The position numbers were made by a program, and so were the translations under genes. DNA of 64,000 nucleotides from positions 186,001 through 250,000 of the forward strand of contig NZ_CALPCM010000001.1 in assembly GCF_943193015.1 (NCBI RefSeq). The letters run 5' to 3'. Source of the DNA: Hominisplanchenecus_A murintestinalis (lineage in GTDB: Bacteria > Bacillota > Clostridia > Lachnospirales > Lachnospiraceae). Under the pieces are notes generated by a model that saw only the letters and a list, made by a program, of their open reading frames with translations, had not been told where the DNA came from and ran no database searches. Numbering within the stretch: position 1 is the first letter of the stretch; each line of letters begins with the position of its first letter. This document shows positions 18,862 through 27,617 of the stretch, piece by piece.

Positions 18862-18891
18862 ATTATAACGAATTTACCTGCTAAAAAGCAA
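18862..18891 (-). promoter_or_regulatory. predicted SigA promoter of the sialidase gene
   Basis: -35 TTGCTT (18886-18891), 18-nt spacer, -10 TATAAT (18862-18867) on the minus strand, about 33 nt before the start codon. Confidence 0.6.
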
Positions 18892-18934
18892 GCCCTTTTA
18901 GACATAAAATACAAAAGCCGCATTTGTTACATAC

Positions 18935-18980
18935 AAAAACCGCCGGGATATCTTGAGTTTCAAGATATCCCGGCGGTTTT
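18935..18980. terminator. strong bidirectional terminator
   Basis: A perfect inverted repeat of AAAACCGCCGGGATATCTTG with its complement around a 4-6-nt loop, with T-runs on both sides. On the minus strand it follows the DUF6465 gene stop at 19009 and insulates the sialidase promoter. Confidence 0.9.
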
Positions 18981-19008
18981 GGCCGATTCCAGGCGTATCA
19001 TACAGTGC

Positions 19009-19446
19009 TTACAGGCTGATACTGCCCTTCACATCATCATTTATCACATAATATGCAGTGTTTTCTTCCGGTTTAAAATAAATGGTGATTGATTTCATAT
19101 CTCCGACTTTTTTCTTGAGCTGTTTTGTCCAAACTTCTTTTACCTGCTTTACAATATCCTGGTGATTAATTTCTTTTCCAAGATACTGTACATATACGGT
19201 TTCTTTGATTGGAGTCTTTTTTGCTGCGGACTTTTTCGCTGTTGCTTTTTCTTCTGCTTTTGCTGTCTCTTTTTTTACTGTTTCTTTTACTTCTTCTGTG
19301 TGCTGTACAATTTCCTTTACTTCTTCTTTCTTTGCCGGAGCTGCAACAGCTTCCTTAGCCGCTGGTTTCTTTTCAGGTACTTTTTCAACCTTCGGAGCCG
19401 TAACCTTTGCTGTCTCATTCATGGCTACTTTTTTTGTTTTTTTCAT
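19009..19446 (-). CDS. DUF6465 family protein, Lys/Ala-rich N-terminus
   Basis: Function unknown. The first ~90 residues are low complexity and strongly basic/alanine-rich (AKKSAAKK-type segments mixed with EEVK stretches), reminiscent of histone-tail or disordered linker sequence. The C-terminal 55 residues (from TVYVQYLGKEI) form the conserved domain I recognise as DUF6465. ATG at 19446 lies 11 nt after GAGGAGG; an upstream TTG would place the SD inside the gene. It has its own promoter and terminator, so it is a single-gene unit downstream of recG. Confidence 0.75.
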   Translation of the reverse strand: MKKTKKVAMNETAKVTAPKVEKVPEKKPAAKEAVAAPAKKEEVKEIVQHTEEVKETVKKETAKAEEKATAKKSAAKKTPIKETVYVQYLGKEINHQDIVKQVKEVWTKQLKKKVGDMKSITIYFKPEENTAYYVINDDVKGSISL

Positions 19447-19481
19447 ATGAATTAATTCCTCCTCTAGACTCAACGTACACT

Positions 19482-19510
19482 ATCATATAACAAAACCCGG
19501 AAAATAGCAA
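19482..19510 (-). promoter_or_regulatory. predicted SigA promoter of the DUF6465 gene
   Basis: -35 TTGCTA (19505-19510) and -10 TATGAT (19482-19487) with a 17-nt spacer; the -35 abuts the recG stop codon. Confidence 0.55.
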
Positions 19511-21568
19511 CTACAAATTTAAACGTTCTGTACCGCCGTGTATATATATAGATAATTTTTTCTTTAATAATTGATGTTCAGGAAGCAGCAATTCCTCATC
19601 TGTTTCCAAAAGCCTGCCTGCTGCTTCACTTGCCCATTGAAGTATGGCTGAATCCTGAAACACATCTCCGAGACGGAATTCCATCAGTCCGCTCTGGCGG
19701 ATACCAAACAGGTCTCCGGGACCCCGAAGTTTTAAATCTTCGCCGGCAATGAAAAAACCGTCGTTGGACTGATTTAGGATTTCCAGGCGTTGTTTCGTTT
19801 TTTTGCTGTCAGAACTGTGTACCATGATACAATAGGACTGTTCTTTCCCACGCCCTACCCGCCCGCGAAGCTGATGGAGCTGTGCCAGCCCGAAACGCTC
19901 TGCATTTTCTACCATCATTACGGTCGCATTCGGGACATTTACGCCTACTTCTACGACTGTTGTAGACACCAGCACCTGAATCTCATTTTTCAGGAAACGT
20001 TCCATAATTTCATTTTTCAGTGCGGGCTTCATTTTCCCATGAAGATATTCGACAGTTATAGTATCCGGAAGAGATTCACATAACTGCCGGGTATATGCAA
20101 TTACGTTTTCGGCTTCAATGCTTTCGCTTTCTTCCACCATAGGGCAAATGACATAAGCCTGACGCCCCTTCTCAACCTCATTTCGAATAAAAGCATATGC
20201 TTTGGTTCGGTAAGAAGTGTCCACCACACAGTTTTTGATAGGGAGACGGTCGGCAGGAAGTTCGTCTACTACCGAAATATCTAAATCTCCATAAATAATT
20301 ACCGCCAATGTCCGCGGAATGGGCGTAGCGCTCATCACAATCATATGGGGGGTAATGCCCTTTGCCGCAAAGGCTTCCCGTTGGCGTACCCCGAACCGAT
20401 GCTGTTCGTCTGTAATGACCAGTGCAAGATTCTGATAATCTGCTTTTTCCTGAATAAGCGCATGGGTTCCGATGATAATGTCTGCAAAACCGGAAGAAAT
20501 CTTCTGGTAAGCTTCCCGTTTTTCCTTTGCAGTCATGGAGCCGGTCAGCAGTACAGCCTTAAAATCAAGTGCCTGTTTCTGGATTAATTCCGTGATAGAT
20601 TCGTAATGCTGCCTGGCCAGTACTTCTGTGGGAACCATCAAAGCGCCCTGCAGCCCGTTTGCCGCTGTTAGGATAAGGGCAAGCACAGCAAGGATGGTTT
20701 TTCCGGAACCTACATCCCCTTGGATGAGCCGTGCCATTACCTGGTTTCCGGTCAAATCCTGTTCCAGCTCGCGCCAGACTTTCTGCTGCGCGGCAGTCAG
20801 GGAGAAAGGTAAATTTTGTATTACCTGTGCGGTTACAGGTTTTTCTTCCAGAAAAAAAGAGGGGCGGACAACTATCCTGTCATTTCTCAGGCTGCGCAGT
20901 GCAAGGATGAACAGAAAAAATTCATCAAATACCAATCGCTGTCTGGCCTGGCGCATGTTGGTTTCATTGTCCGGAAAATGTATTTGAGAGAGTGCATGCT
21001 GATAGTCGTCCAGCTTCCATTTTTCGCGTATGGAGTCTGGCAGCATATCCTCTGAGATTTCCAACTCATCCAATACCTGGCGAACCGCCTTTTTGACCAT
21101 TTTATTTGTCAGGCCGTCAACCAGCGGATAGAGAGGCTGCATCTGTCCCTGGATGTTTACATAGGCATCTATATCGAAAATAGCAGGTTGTTCAAGGGCA
21201 GTCTGCCGTCCTTTTCTTACAGCTTTCCCGCGAAACACATACCGTTTCCCTGGCTTTAATGTGTTTTTCAGATACGGCATATTGTACCAGAAAGCCTGCA
21301 GACAGCCAGTGCTATCCCGCAGTATGACGGTCGACAGATTCAGCCGTTTTACATAACGAACCGTGATTTCACAGGAAAGGGAGGCGCAGACTGCTGCTGT
21401 CTCCCCCTCCCTTATCTCGGAAATTGATTTCATATTTTCATAGATATCATACGCCCGGGGATAATAGTGCAGCAAATCACCCAGTTGAAAAATCCCCGCG
21501 CGTTCAAATATTTTCTTTGTTTTTTCCCCGACACCCTTCAGGGCATCCGGACCGGAGCACATATTCAT
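19511..21568 (-). CDS. recG: ATP-dependent DNA helicase RecG
   Basis: Remodels stalled forks and branched DNA. The N-terminal wedge/OB region (about residues 1-230) is followed by helicase motifs: GDVGSGKT (Walker A), DEQHRFGVRQRE (motif II plus the RecG signature), SATPIPRT (motif III) and QLRGRVGRG (motif VI). The C-terminus carries the FGIRQSG motif. 685 residues, full length. Start ATG at 21568 follows GGAGG. It follows the DAK2-domain gene by 15 nt in the usual Firmicutes order yloU-yloV-recG. Confidence 0.96.
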   Translation of the reverse strand: MNMCSGPDALKGVGEKTKKIFERAGIFQLGDLLHYYPRAYDIYENMKSISEIREGETAAVCASLSCEITVRYVKRLNLSTVILRDSTGCLQAFWYNMPYLKNTLKPGKRYVFRGKAVRKGRQTALEQPAIFDIDAYVNIQGQMQPLYPLVDGLTNKMVKKAVRQVLDELEISEDMLPDSIREKWKLDDYQHALSQIHFPDNETNMRQARQRLVFDEFFLFILALRSLRNDRIVVRPSFFLEEKPVTAQVIQNLPFSLTAAQQKVWRELEQDLTGNQVMARLIQGDVGSGKTILAVLALILTAANGLQGALMVPTEVLARQHYESITELIQKQALDFKAVLLTGSMTAKEKREAYQKISSGFADIIIGTHALIQEKADYQNLALVITDEQHRFGVRQREAFAAKGITPHMIVMSATPIPRTLAVIIYGDLDISVVDELPADRLPIKNCVVDTSYRTKAYAFIRNEVEKGRQAYVICPMVEESESIEAENVIAYTRQLCESLPDTITVEYLHGKMKPALKNEIMERFLKNEIQVLVSTTVVEVGVNVPNATVMMVENAERFGLAQLHQLRGRVGRGKEQSYCIMVHSSDSKKTKQRLEILNQSNDGFFIAGEDLKLRGPGDLFGIRQSGLMEFRLGDVFQDSAILQWASEAAGRLLETDEELLLPEHQLLKKKLSIYIHGGTERLNL

Positions 21569-21583
21569 GTCCTGCCTCCAAAT

Positions 21584-23254
21584 CTATTCTACGGATATTA
21601 CATAGTAATATATCGGCTGGCCTCCGGAATATACTTCCACCTCGCAGGAAGGATACTTTTCAGTAAGCGCATCAACGAGCGCATTTGCCGTATCTTCTTC
21701 GATATCGGAACCATAATAAACGCTGATCAGTTCAGAATCCGCATCCATCATAGCGGCTACAGTCTCTTCTGCGACTGTCTGGATTTCCTGCCCTACAGCG
21801 AGAATGGAACTGTCGCCGATTCCCATGATATCTCCTTCGTGGATTTCCTTATCGCCGATATGAGTATTGCGTACAGCGTACGTAATCTGCCCTGTACTTA
21901 CTGACTGGCTGCCCTCTTTCATGGCTTCTTCATTTTCTTTGGCGGAAAGTTCTGCATTGTAGCTAATCATCGCGCTGATTCCCTGGGGAACTGTCTTCGT
22001 AGGAATGACGATGATATTTTTTTCTTTTGTCATCGCTTTCGCCTGGTTCGCTGCCAGGATGATATTTTTGTTATTCGGCAGGATAAAGATGGTATCGGCA
22101 TTTACTTTATCGACTGCCAGCAGCATATCCTCTGTGCTGGGATTCATGGTCTGCCCGCCCTCAACGAGGTAATCTACGCCCAGATCCCTGAAAATCTGTC
22201 CGATTCCCTCGCCGATGGACACAGATATAAAGCCGACATCTTTCTTTGGCTCATCGGGTATCGCTGCTGAGGCCGCCTGCTGCGCGGCAATTTTTTCAGC
22301 GTCTTTTATCAGTTTTTCCTGGTGTTCTTCCCGCATATTGTCAATCTTCATTCTTGTGAGGGAACCGTAGGTCAGTGCTTTTGATATTGCTTTTCCAGGA
22401 TCATTCGTATGTACATGAACCTTTACAATATCATCATCTGAAACAACTACGATGGAATCGCCGATAGAAGAAAGGAATCCCTTGAACTCCTGCTCTGTAT
22501 CTTCTGTATAGTTCTGTTCAAGCATAATAATAAACTCTGTACAATATCCGAACTTAATATCAGCCTGAGCCTGCGGATCTGCCTTTACCTGAGCCATAGA
22601 AACGCTTCCTGAGCTTTCAATGGAATAATCAATCTCTTTTCCAAGGAACGCATCGTATGCACCCCTCAGTACCTGCATAAGACCCTGTCCGCCGGAATCT
22701 ACAACTCCCGCTTCTTTCAGAACGGGAAGCATTTCCGGCGTCTGTGCAAGCACACCGTCTGCATGATCGATGACCTGGCTGATAAAGCTCTTCATATCAA
22801 TATCCGTTTCTGCAAGTTCTGCTGCTTTATCTGCCGCTCCCCTGGCCACGGTCAGAATCGTGCCTTCTTTCGGTTTCATAACTGCTTTGTAGGCTGTTTC
22901 TACCGCTTTCTGCATCGCAGATGCAAGGATGGATGTGTCAATTTCATCATAATGTTTGATGCCTTTGGTGAACCCGCGGAAAAGCTGTGAAAGGATAACG
23001 CCTGAGTTCCCCCTGGCTCCGCGCAGTGAACCGGAAGAGATTGCTTTTGCCAGCGTCTCCATCGTGAGGCTGTCCAGTGCAGCGACTTCTTTCGCTGCAG
23101 ACATAATTGTCAGAGTCATGTTCGTACCCGTATCGCCGTCCGGAACGGGAAATACATTCAGCTCATTAATCCATTCTTTTTTTGATTCCAGATTTTTGGC
23201 GCCGGCCAGAAACATCTTGGCACACAGGCTGGCGTTTATCGTATTTGTCTCCAC
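21584..23254 (-). CDS. DAK2-domain fatty acid kinase FakA-like (YloV)
   Basis: ATP-binding kinase subunit that, with a FakB fatty-acid-binding partner, phosphorylates fatty acids. The N-terminal DAK2 domain (residues about 8-200) has PVPDGDTGTNM and GARGNSGVI, the nucleotide-binding loops. The central and C-terminal region (about 320-556) matches the DegV-like/FakA C-terminal part. Starts with GTG at 23254 after GGAGGAG. 556 residues, normal for YloV. Located between yloU and recG, the standard order. No fakB gene is in the window. Confidence 0.9.
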   Translation of the reverse strand: METNTINASLCAKMFLAGAKNLESKKEWINELNVFPVPDGDTGTNMTLTIMSAAKEVAALDSLTMETLAKAISSGSLRGARGNSGVILSQLFRGFTKGIKHYDEIDTSILASAMQKAVETAYKAVMKPKEGTILTVARGAADKAAELAETDIDMKSFISQVIDHADGVLAQTPEMLPVLKEAGVVDSGGQGLMQVLRGAYDAFLGKEIDYSIESSGSVSMAQVKADPQAQADIKFGYCTEFIIMLEQNYTEDTEQEFKGFLSSIGDSIVVVSDDDIVKVHVHTNDPGKAISKALTYGSLTRMKIDNMREEHQEKLIKDAEKIAAQQAASAAIPDEPKKDVGFISVSIGEGIGQIFRDLGVDYLVEGGQTMNPSTEDMLLAVDKVNADTIFILPNNKNIILAANQAKAMTKEKNIIVIPTKTVPQGISAMISYNAELSAKENEEAMKEGSQSVSTGQITYAVRNTHIGDKEIHEGDIMGIGDSSILAVGQEIQTVAEETVAAMMDADSELISVYYGSDIEEDTANALVDALTEKYPSCEVEVYSGGQPIYYYVISVE

Positions 23255-23267
23255 CGCAAACTCCTCC

Positions 23268-23624
23268 TTAATCTATGGCTCTTACGCCTTCTACATAAAT
23301 ATTAATTTTTTCTATTTCTAATCCGGTAAATTCTTCCACCCTGTATTTCACATTTTCATACAGATTCTGTGCCACGGCAGAAATGCTCACGCCATATGCC
23401 ACGATTACATGGAAATTTAAAGAAATTTTATTATCAGCAATCGTTACATTAATTCCGTGCCTGAGGCTTTCCCTCTTTAGTAATTTCACCAAACCGTCTT
23501 TCATATTCACTGCAGCCATTCCTACGATGCCAAAACATTCAACGGCAACGCTTCCGGCATAAGTGGAAATCACGTCGGTATCTATCATGACCGTTCCAAG
23601 CTCTGTATCCATACGTCCTTTCAT
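23268..23624 (-). CDS. Asp23/Gls24 family envelope stress protein (YloU)
   Basis: Small cytoplasmic or membrane-associated protein of the Asp23/Gls24 family, linked to envelope homeostasis. The 118 residues show the family motifs GTVMIDTDVISTYAGSVAVECFGIVGMA and, near the end, VEEFTGLEIEKINIYVEGV. Begins the yloU-fakA-recG transcript; a 13-nt gap separates it from fakA. SD AGGAGG before ATG at 23624. Confidence 0.92.
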   Translation of the reverse strand: MKGRMDTELGTVMIDTDVISTYAGSVAVECFGIVGMAAVNMKDGLVKLLKRESLRHGINVTIADNKISLNFHVIVAYGVSISAVAQNLYENVKYRVEEFTGLEIEKINIYVEGVRAID

Positions 23625-23679
23625 ACTTGTAACCTCCTAATATCCTGTTAAGCTGATATTCTATCATGTACTTTTCCCT

Positions 23680-23708
23680 ATTATACCCTGTTTTCCCCAA
23701 AAATGAAA
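23680..23708 (-). promoter_or_regulatory. possible SigA promoter of yloU-fakA-recG
   Basis: -10 TATAAT (23680-23685) with a weak -35 TTTCAT (23703-23708) at a 17-nt spacing on the minus strand. Confidence 0.45.
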
Positions 23709-23756
23709 TATTTATTTTAGCTTTTTAGAAATGTTTGGCAAATTTCGAAAATTCGC

Positions 23757-23785
23757 TTGCAAAATGTATGTGTATCTGCTAAAAT
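23757..23785 (+). promoter_or_regulatory. predicted SigA promoter of rpmB
   Basis: -35 TTGCAA (23757-23762), 17-nt spacer, -10 TAAAAT (23780-23785). The leader contains a small hairpin, CCTGT/ACAGG. Confidence 0.6.
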
Positions 23786-23842
23786 GTTCAGTGTTGTGAG
23801 CCTGTATACAGACAGGTAATTTATTTTCAAGGAGGTGCAGTC

Positions 23843-24028
23843 ATGGCTAGATGTGCTATTTGTGATAAAGGTGCTCATTTCGGAAATAATGTGAGTCATT
23901 CCCATAGAAGATCAAACAAGATGTGGAAATCCAACATAAAGTCCGTAAGAGTGAAAGTAAACGGTGCCGCTAAGAAGATGTATGTATGTACTTCTTGCTT
24001 AAAGTCCGGCAAAGTTGAAAGGGCTTAA
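23843..24028 (+). CDS. rpmB: 50S ribosomal protein L28
   Basis: Structural protein of the large ribosomal subunit. The 61-residue sequence starts MARCAICDKG and ends with CTSCLKSGKV, so it carries the two CxxC pairs of the zinc-binding (C+) L28 form. SD AAGGAGG precedes ATG at 23843 and a terminator follows 19 nt after the stop. It is monocistronic and divergent from yloU, the usual arrangement in Firmicutes. Confidence 0.97.
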   Translation: MARCAICDKGAHFGNNVSHSHRRSNKMWKSNIKSVRVKVNGAAKKMYVCTSCLKSGKVERA

Positions 24029-24046
24029 ACGGCAGAAAACAATCTG

Positions 24047-24081
24047 GGCCTCTCATCCGTCAGCGGAATGAGAGGCCTTTT
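24047..24081 (+). terminator. rpmB terminator
   Basis: GGCCTCTCAT pairs with ATGAGAGGCC, followed by TTTTGT. It may also act on the minus strand after the small membrane protein gene. Confidence 0.85.
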
Positions 24082-24093
24082 GTATATCCTGCA

Positions 24094-24231
24094 TCAACAG
24101 CAGAATAGATTATATCCAATCAATAATACGATGGCGCATATAAGAATAGTAAAAAATTTATACGGGATGATGACTGCCAGAAGCATTCCGATGCCCATCC
24201 AGAACAGTGTATACCCTATAATGCGTTTCAT
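24094..24231 (-). CDS. small membrane protein, 45 residues, unknown function
   Basis: Found by reading the minus strand: ATG at 24231 follows AGGAG at a 5-nt gap, and 45 sense codons run to a TGA. The product is almost entirely hydrophobic, with two membrane helices (about residues 5-21 and 27-42) separated by PYK and a Cys-Cys end. The plus-strand frame over the same bases is a shadow. It follows the gerW gene by about 47 nt and ends just before the rpmB terminator, so it is probably the last gene of the gerW transcript. Function is not recognisable. Confidence 0.7.
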   Translation of the reverse strand: MKRIIGYTLFWMGIGMLLAVIIPYKFFTILICAIVLLIGYNLFCC

Positions 24232-24278
24232 GCACGCTCCTGAAGTACTTTTTACCATTATATGCGCCTGATGTCATT

Positions 24279-24689
24279 CTATCCCTCGATGTCCGTGAAA
24301 ATGTCATCTACGGCTGCCTGTGCTGATTCTTTTTCTTCTTTTGCCGGTGTGCTTTTACTGTCTGTAAATCTGCTTACGAAATCAGGCACCATATCTAAAA
24401 CTTTTGTAAGCCCGTCCTGATTCCTGACATTTACCAGTTTTGTGGTTCCGTTCTGGATAACCAGGATTGCGCTGGGAGTCATCTTGCCGCCCATTCCACC
24501 GCCTCCCCCGCTTTTCTTATCCTCGGATCTCGCGGAAGCTCCTACGCCGAAAGACACATCTACAAGCGGCAGAATGATAGTATCCCCGATGTGAACCGCC
24601 TCGCCGACGACTGTTTTCGTAGTGATAAAGCTGTTCATCCCTTTAAACAGGGAATCTACGGTTGTTTGAAAATTATTCTCTGAAGCCAT
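24279..24689 (-). CDS. GerW family sporulation protein (YtfJ)
   Basis: Spore protein family required for normal germination in Bacillus. The 136-residue sequence has the family core TVVGEAVHIGDTIILPLVDVSFGVGAS, a Gly-rich stretch GGGGGMGGKM and the PSAILVI strand; the C-terminal 40 residues are charged. SD GGAGG before ATG at 24689. It follows the DUF2953 gene by 26 nt, the common ytfI-ytfJ (DUF2953-GerW) pairing in spore formers. Confidence 0.92.
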   Translation of the reverse strand: MASENNFQTTVDSLFKGMNSFITTKTVVGEAVHIGDTIILPLVDVSFGVGASARSEDKKSGGGGGMGGKMTPSAILVIQNGTTKLVNVRNQDGLTKVLDMVPDFVSRFTDSKSTPAKEEKESAQAAVDDIFTDIEG

Positions 24690-24715
24690 GATAATTCCTC
24701 CTTATATTTGGTTTC

Positions 24716-25705
24716 CTATACAGAAAGGCTGCCGGAAGCAAATTTTCTGTATAACGTTCTAAATTCTTTGTCCCGGAACACTTTCCATGCTACTCTTACA
24801 AAATGCCAGAACCGGATATGTCCGCAGATATGAATCTGTCCTTCATATATAGCATGTTCGAAATCGGGTTCTAAGCGGACTTTATAACAATTTACCGGAA
24901 GCAGAAGATACAAAACTCCCGTGAGCTGCCCTGTTATTGCAGGGTCGGAAAAACCATACCGTAATTCCCCCTGTATCCTGTCCGGCTGTAAATGTTTCCA
25001 TAAATATTTCAAATGCTGTCTGAAATGCGAGAATACCGTCTTTGCCAATTCAGAGCGCAGCAGCCCGATAAAATCTCCGGTTTTCTGAAATATCTTTTTC
25101 AGCGTTTTCCAAAACTCTTGAATATTCCTGGGAATGTTTTTCAAAATTCCCAGGATTTTCCGCAGCATTCCGGAAATTTTTCTCCATAAATGAGACAGTT
25201 TTTCCGGTACGCGTTTAAACCAGGATGTTTGTCTGCATAGTTTTAGTTCATCCGGCTGTTTTTGCTCTATTGCCTTTTCTGTATCGTACGTGTCCCGGGA
25301 TTTCGGGGGACAGTCCGTCTGTATTTCCGGTTCGGGAGATTTTTTCCTGTCAGTTCCGGGCAAGTTATTTTTTTTCATTTTTTTTTGCCGCTTTGGTTTT
25401 TCAAGCTTTTTTTTCAGCGGCTTTTCGAAATCTTCTGACTCTGTAGGAAGCAGTTTCTTTTTCAAAAATAATATCCGAAACTCTACATAAGGCTTCGCAT
25501 TCTGATATCCCCCGGAAATTGCGATAAGACGAAGCAGCCAGGTGAATTTTCCCTTAATCAGGACGCCTCCCGTATCTTTTTGGACAGTCAGACGGTAACG
25601 CAGCGGTACAAAAAGCACAAAAAGCAGGGCCAGCAGGAGAAAAAGCAAAAGCGCTGCCAGAAGGATTCCCAGTATTTTTAGTATTGCCAAGATAATATGT
25701 AGCAT
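24716..25705 (-). CDS. DUF2953 domain-containing membrane protein (YtfI-like)
   Basis: Sporulation-associated protein of unknown activity. A strong hydrophobic helix covers residues about 8-32, then RYRLTVQKD begins the conserved domain. A Lys/Pro-rich segment (about 90-150) is inserted, and the DUF2953 signature with a C-terminal amphipathic part follows (GELRYGFSDPAITGQLTG). 329 residues. SD AGGAG at ATG 25705. Directly upstream of gerW, as in other spore formers. Confidence 0.85.
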   Translation of the reverse strand: MLHIILAILKILGILLAALLLFLLLALLFVLFVPLRYRLTVQKDTGGVLIKGKFTWLLRLIAISGGYQNAKPYVEFRILFLKKKLLPTESEDFEKPLKKKLEKPKRQKKMKKNNLPGTDRKKSPEPEIQTDCPPKSRDTYDTEKAIEQKQPDELKLCRQTSWFKRVPEKLSHLWRKISGMLRKILGILKNIPRNIQEFWKTLKKIFQKTGDFIGLLRSELAKTVFSHFRQHLKYLWKHLQPDRIQGELRYGFSDPAITGQLTGVLYLLLPVNCYKVRLEPDFEHAIYEGQIHICGHIRFWHFVRVAWKVFRDKEFRTLYRKFASGSLSV

Positions 25706-25709
25706 ATTC

Positions 25710-26057
25710 TCACTCCTGTAGCTCTTTTTCTTTGCTTACGCTTCCTTCTTTTTGTTTCAGATATTCGGGAATGTTGGTGTTGCCTGCCTGCGCGCAGGTT
25801 TCGGCCAGCATTTCCTGAACGATATCTACTGCCTCGTCATACCCTTTTGCTATCCCTACAATCATAGGAAGATTCCGCCTCACGGCAGGCAATTTCAGAT
25901 ATGCTGAATGGATGATATCCAGCATATCCTGCCCGTTCGCGGCGAGCGTAATCAGGTAAATGTCAATCTGTCCCGCGTTTCTTTTTAATTTCCGGATAAT
26001 TTTTTCAGCCTTGGGCTTTGCCCTGTCGCCGATATAAAGTTTCGAATACCATTCCAT
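25710..26057 (-). CDS. conserved hypothetical protein, 115 residues
   Basis: Not recognised to a named family. The sequence is soluble, with predicted beta strands IDIYLITLA and MIVGIAKGYDEAVDIV alternating with helices, suggesting a small Rossmann-like alpha/beta fold. It begins MEWYSKLYIG and ends in a charged, disordered tail. It lies 2 nt after pap and 4 nt before the DUF2953 gene, so it is co-transcribed with both. Conservation of this placement in relatives would support a sporulation link. Confidence 0.75.
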   Translation of the reverse strand: MEWYSKLYIGDRAKPKAEKIIRKLKRNAGQIDIYLITLAANGQDMLDIIHSAYLKLPAVRRNLPMIVGIAKGYDEAVDIVQEMLAETCAQAGNTNIPEYLKQKEGSVSKEKELQE

Positions 26058-26059
26058 AT

Positions 26060-27553
26060 TTACGTCTGTTTCAACCTTTCCTCAATGGCGTCCACCACGG
26101 TTTTCAGTACCTTAATCCTGGCATAGTATTTGTCGTTCCCTTCCACAATCACCCAAGGGGCATACGTTGTAGAAGTACGGATCAGCATTTCATCTACCGC
26201 TTCTTCATAAGCATCCCATTTTTCACGGTTCCGCCAGTCCTCGTCCGTGATTTTCCATTGCTTTTCGGGTATGGACATGCGCTCCTGAAAACGGCGTTCC
26301 TGCTCATCCTTATCAATGTGCATCCAGAATTTGATAACGATTGCCCCTGCGTTTGCGATATGCTCTTCCATGTCATTTATTTCTTTGTAAGCCCGCTGCC
26401 ATTCCTCACAGGTGCAGAAGCCTTCGATACGCTCCACCATAACCCTTCCATACCAGGTTCTGTCAAAAATAGCTATATGACCCGCTTTCGGCATGTTCTG
26501 CCAGAATCTCCACAGATAATGATGCGTCTTTTCAATATCATTTGGCGCAGCGGTGGGATTTACTGCATAGCCCCGTGGGTCCAGGCACTTTGTCAGCCGT
26601 TTAATCGCTCCGCCCTTTCCGCCGGCATCCCATCCCTCAAAGCCAAGCACCACTGGAATCCGCCTGCGGTAAAGCTCGCTGTGGAGGAGGGAAAGCTTTT
26701 TCTGGAGTTTTTTCAAATGCATTTTATATTCTTCCTGTGTGTAAGACAGGCTGAGGTCAACGCTGTCCAATACGGAAGCTTGAAACAGAGTTCCTGCTGT
26801 ATGGCGTCTATTGGCAGACTCTGGGGTTTTCGCGGAAGCTCTCGCTTCCTCAATCTGTTTTTCCAGATGGCTTACAACTGTGCAAAGTACCTTTGCCGCA
26901 GCATATTCTTTATCCATTGCTTCCACTACGGTCCAGGGAGCGAAATCTGTATCTGTCTTTTGAAGCATTTCCTCATTCATCACTTTGTATTCTTCAAAAT
27001 GCTTATTTCTTCTTAAATCTTTTTTTGAAACTCTCCATGCGGTTTCCTCATTTGCTAAAAGCTTATGGAATCTTTTCTTTTGTTCTTCTTGTGTAATATC
27101 TAAAAACAGTTTGATAATTACAGTGCCGCTATCAGACAGCATCTTCTCAAAGGATACGATTTCCTGGTATGCGTACCCAATCTGCCCTTCTGCCGTTAGT
27201 CCCTCAAACCTCTCAAGAAGTACCCTGCGGTACCAGCTTCTGTCGAAGATGGCAATCCGCCCGTCTGCGGGGGTTTTTGTCCAAAAACGCCACAGGAACG
27301 GGTGCATCTTCTCTTCTTTTGATTCCGGCCCGATGCTGTACACTTTGAACCCACGGGGATCCAGGGGCTGGATCAGCCGGTTAATCAGCGTTCCTTTTCC
27401 GGCAGCTCCAAAGCCTTCAAATACGACAATGACAGGGATGCCAAGCTCCCGGCATTCCCGCTGCAGCATCCCCAGACGGGCGGTCAGCACATTCATGGTT
27501 TCTTTAAATTCCCTCTTATCCATTTTCTTAGAAAGATTGATTTTTTCGAGCAT
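26060..27553 (-). CDS. pap: polyphosphate:AMP phosphotransferase (two PPK2 domains)
   Basis: Uses polyphosphate to phosphorylate AMP to ADP. Two fused PPK2 domains are visible: the first with Walker A GFGAAGKGTLINRL near residue 47 and DRSWYRRV, the second with GWDAGGKGGAIKRL near residue 303 and DRTWYGRV, so both are intact P-loop kinases at sequence level. In two-domain proteins of this family the C-terminal copy is the catalytic one. ATG at 27553 follows AAGGAG by 7 nt; a GTG two codons upstream is less well spaced. About 497 residues. Confidence 0.93.
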   Translation of the reverse strand: MLEKINLSKKMDKREFKETMNVLTARLGMLQRECRELGIPVIVVFEGFGAAGKGTLINRLIQPLDPRGFKVYSIGPESKEEKMHPFLWRFWTKTPADGRIAIFDRSWYRRVLLERFEGLTAEGQIGYAYQEIVSFEKMLSDSGTVIIKLFLDITQEEQKKRFHKLLANEETAWRVSKKDLRRNKHFEEYKVMNEEMLQKTDTDFAPWTVVEAMDKEYAAAKVLCTVVSHLEKQIEEARASAKTPESANRRHTAGTLFQASVLDSVDLSLSYTQEEYKMHLKKLQKKLSLLHSELYRRRIPVVLGFEGWDAGGKGGAIKRLTKCLDPRGYAVNPTAAPNDIEKTHHYLWRFWQNMPKAGHIAIFDRTWYGRVMVERIEGFCTCEEWQRAYKEINDMEEHIANAGAIVIKFWMHIDKDEQERRFQERMSIPEKQWKITDEDWRNREKWDAYEEAVDEMLIRTSTTYAPWVIVEGNDKYYARIKVLKTVVDAIEERLKQT

Positions 27554-27579
27554 ACACACACTCCTTTCTTTGAAAAAAT

Positions 27580-27617
27580 GGGCTGCGGCAGAATGTTCTT
27601 ATGTTCTGCGGCAACCC
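27580..27617 (-). terminator. hairpin with T-run between the NUDIX gene and pap
   Basis: On the minus strand GGGTTGCCGCAGAACAT pairs with its complement around a short loop and ATTTTTTC follows. It lies between the NUDIX stop and the pap SD, so it may be a terminator or an attenuator. A smaller hairpin (CCGCC/GGCGG) is at about 27654-27670. Confidence 0.7.

Noticed and set aside
19162..19455. Cys/Phe-rich plus-strand frames
   Set aside because: Antisense of the low-complexity Lys/Ala-rich region of the DUF6465 gene.
24068..24271. 67-codon plus-strand frame after rpmB
   Set aside because: It is the shadow of the small membrane protein on the minus strand and begins inside the rpmB terminator.
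26018..27016. 332-codon open frame on the plus strand
   Set aside because: Opposite the two-domain polyphosphate:AMP phosphotransferase; composition and lack of SD mark it as a shadow.
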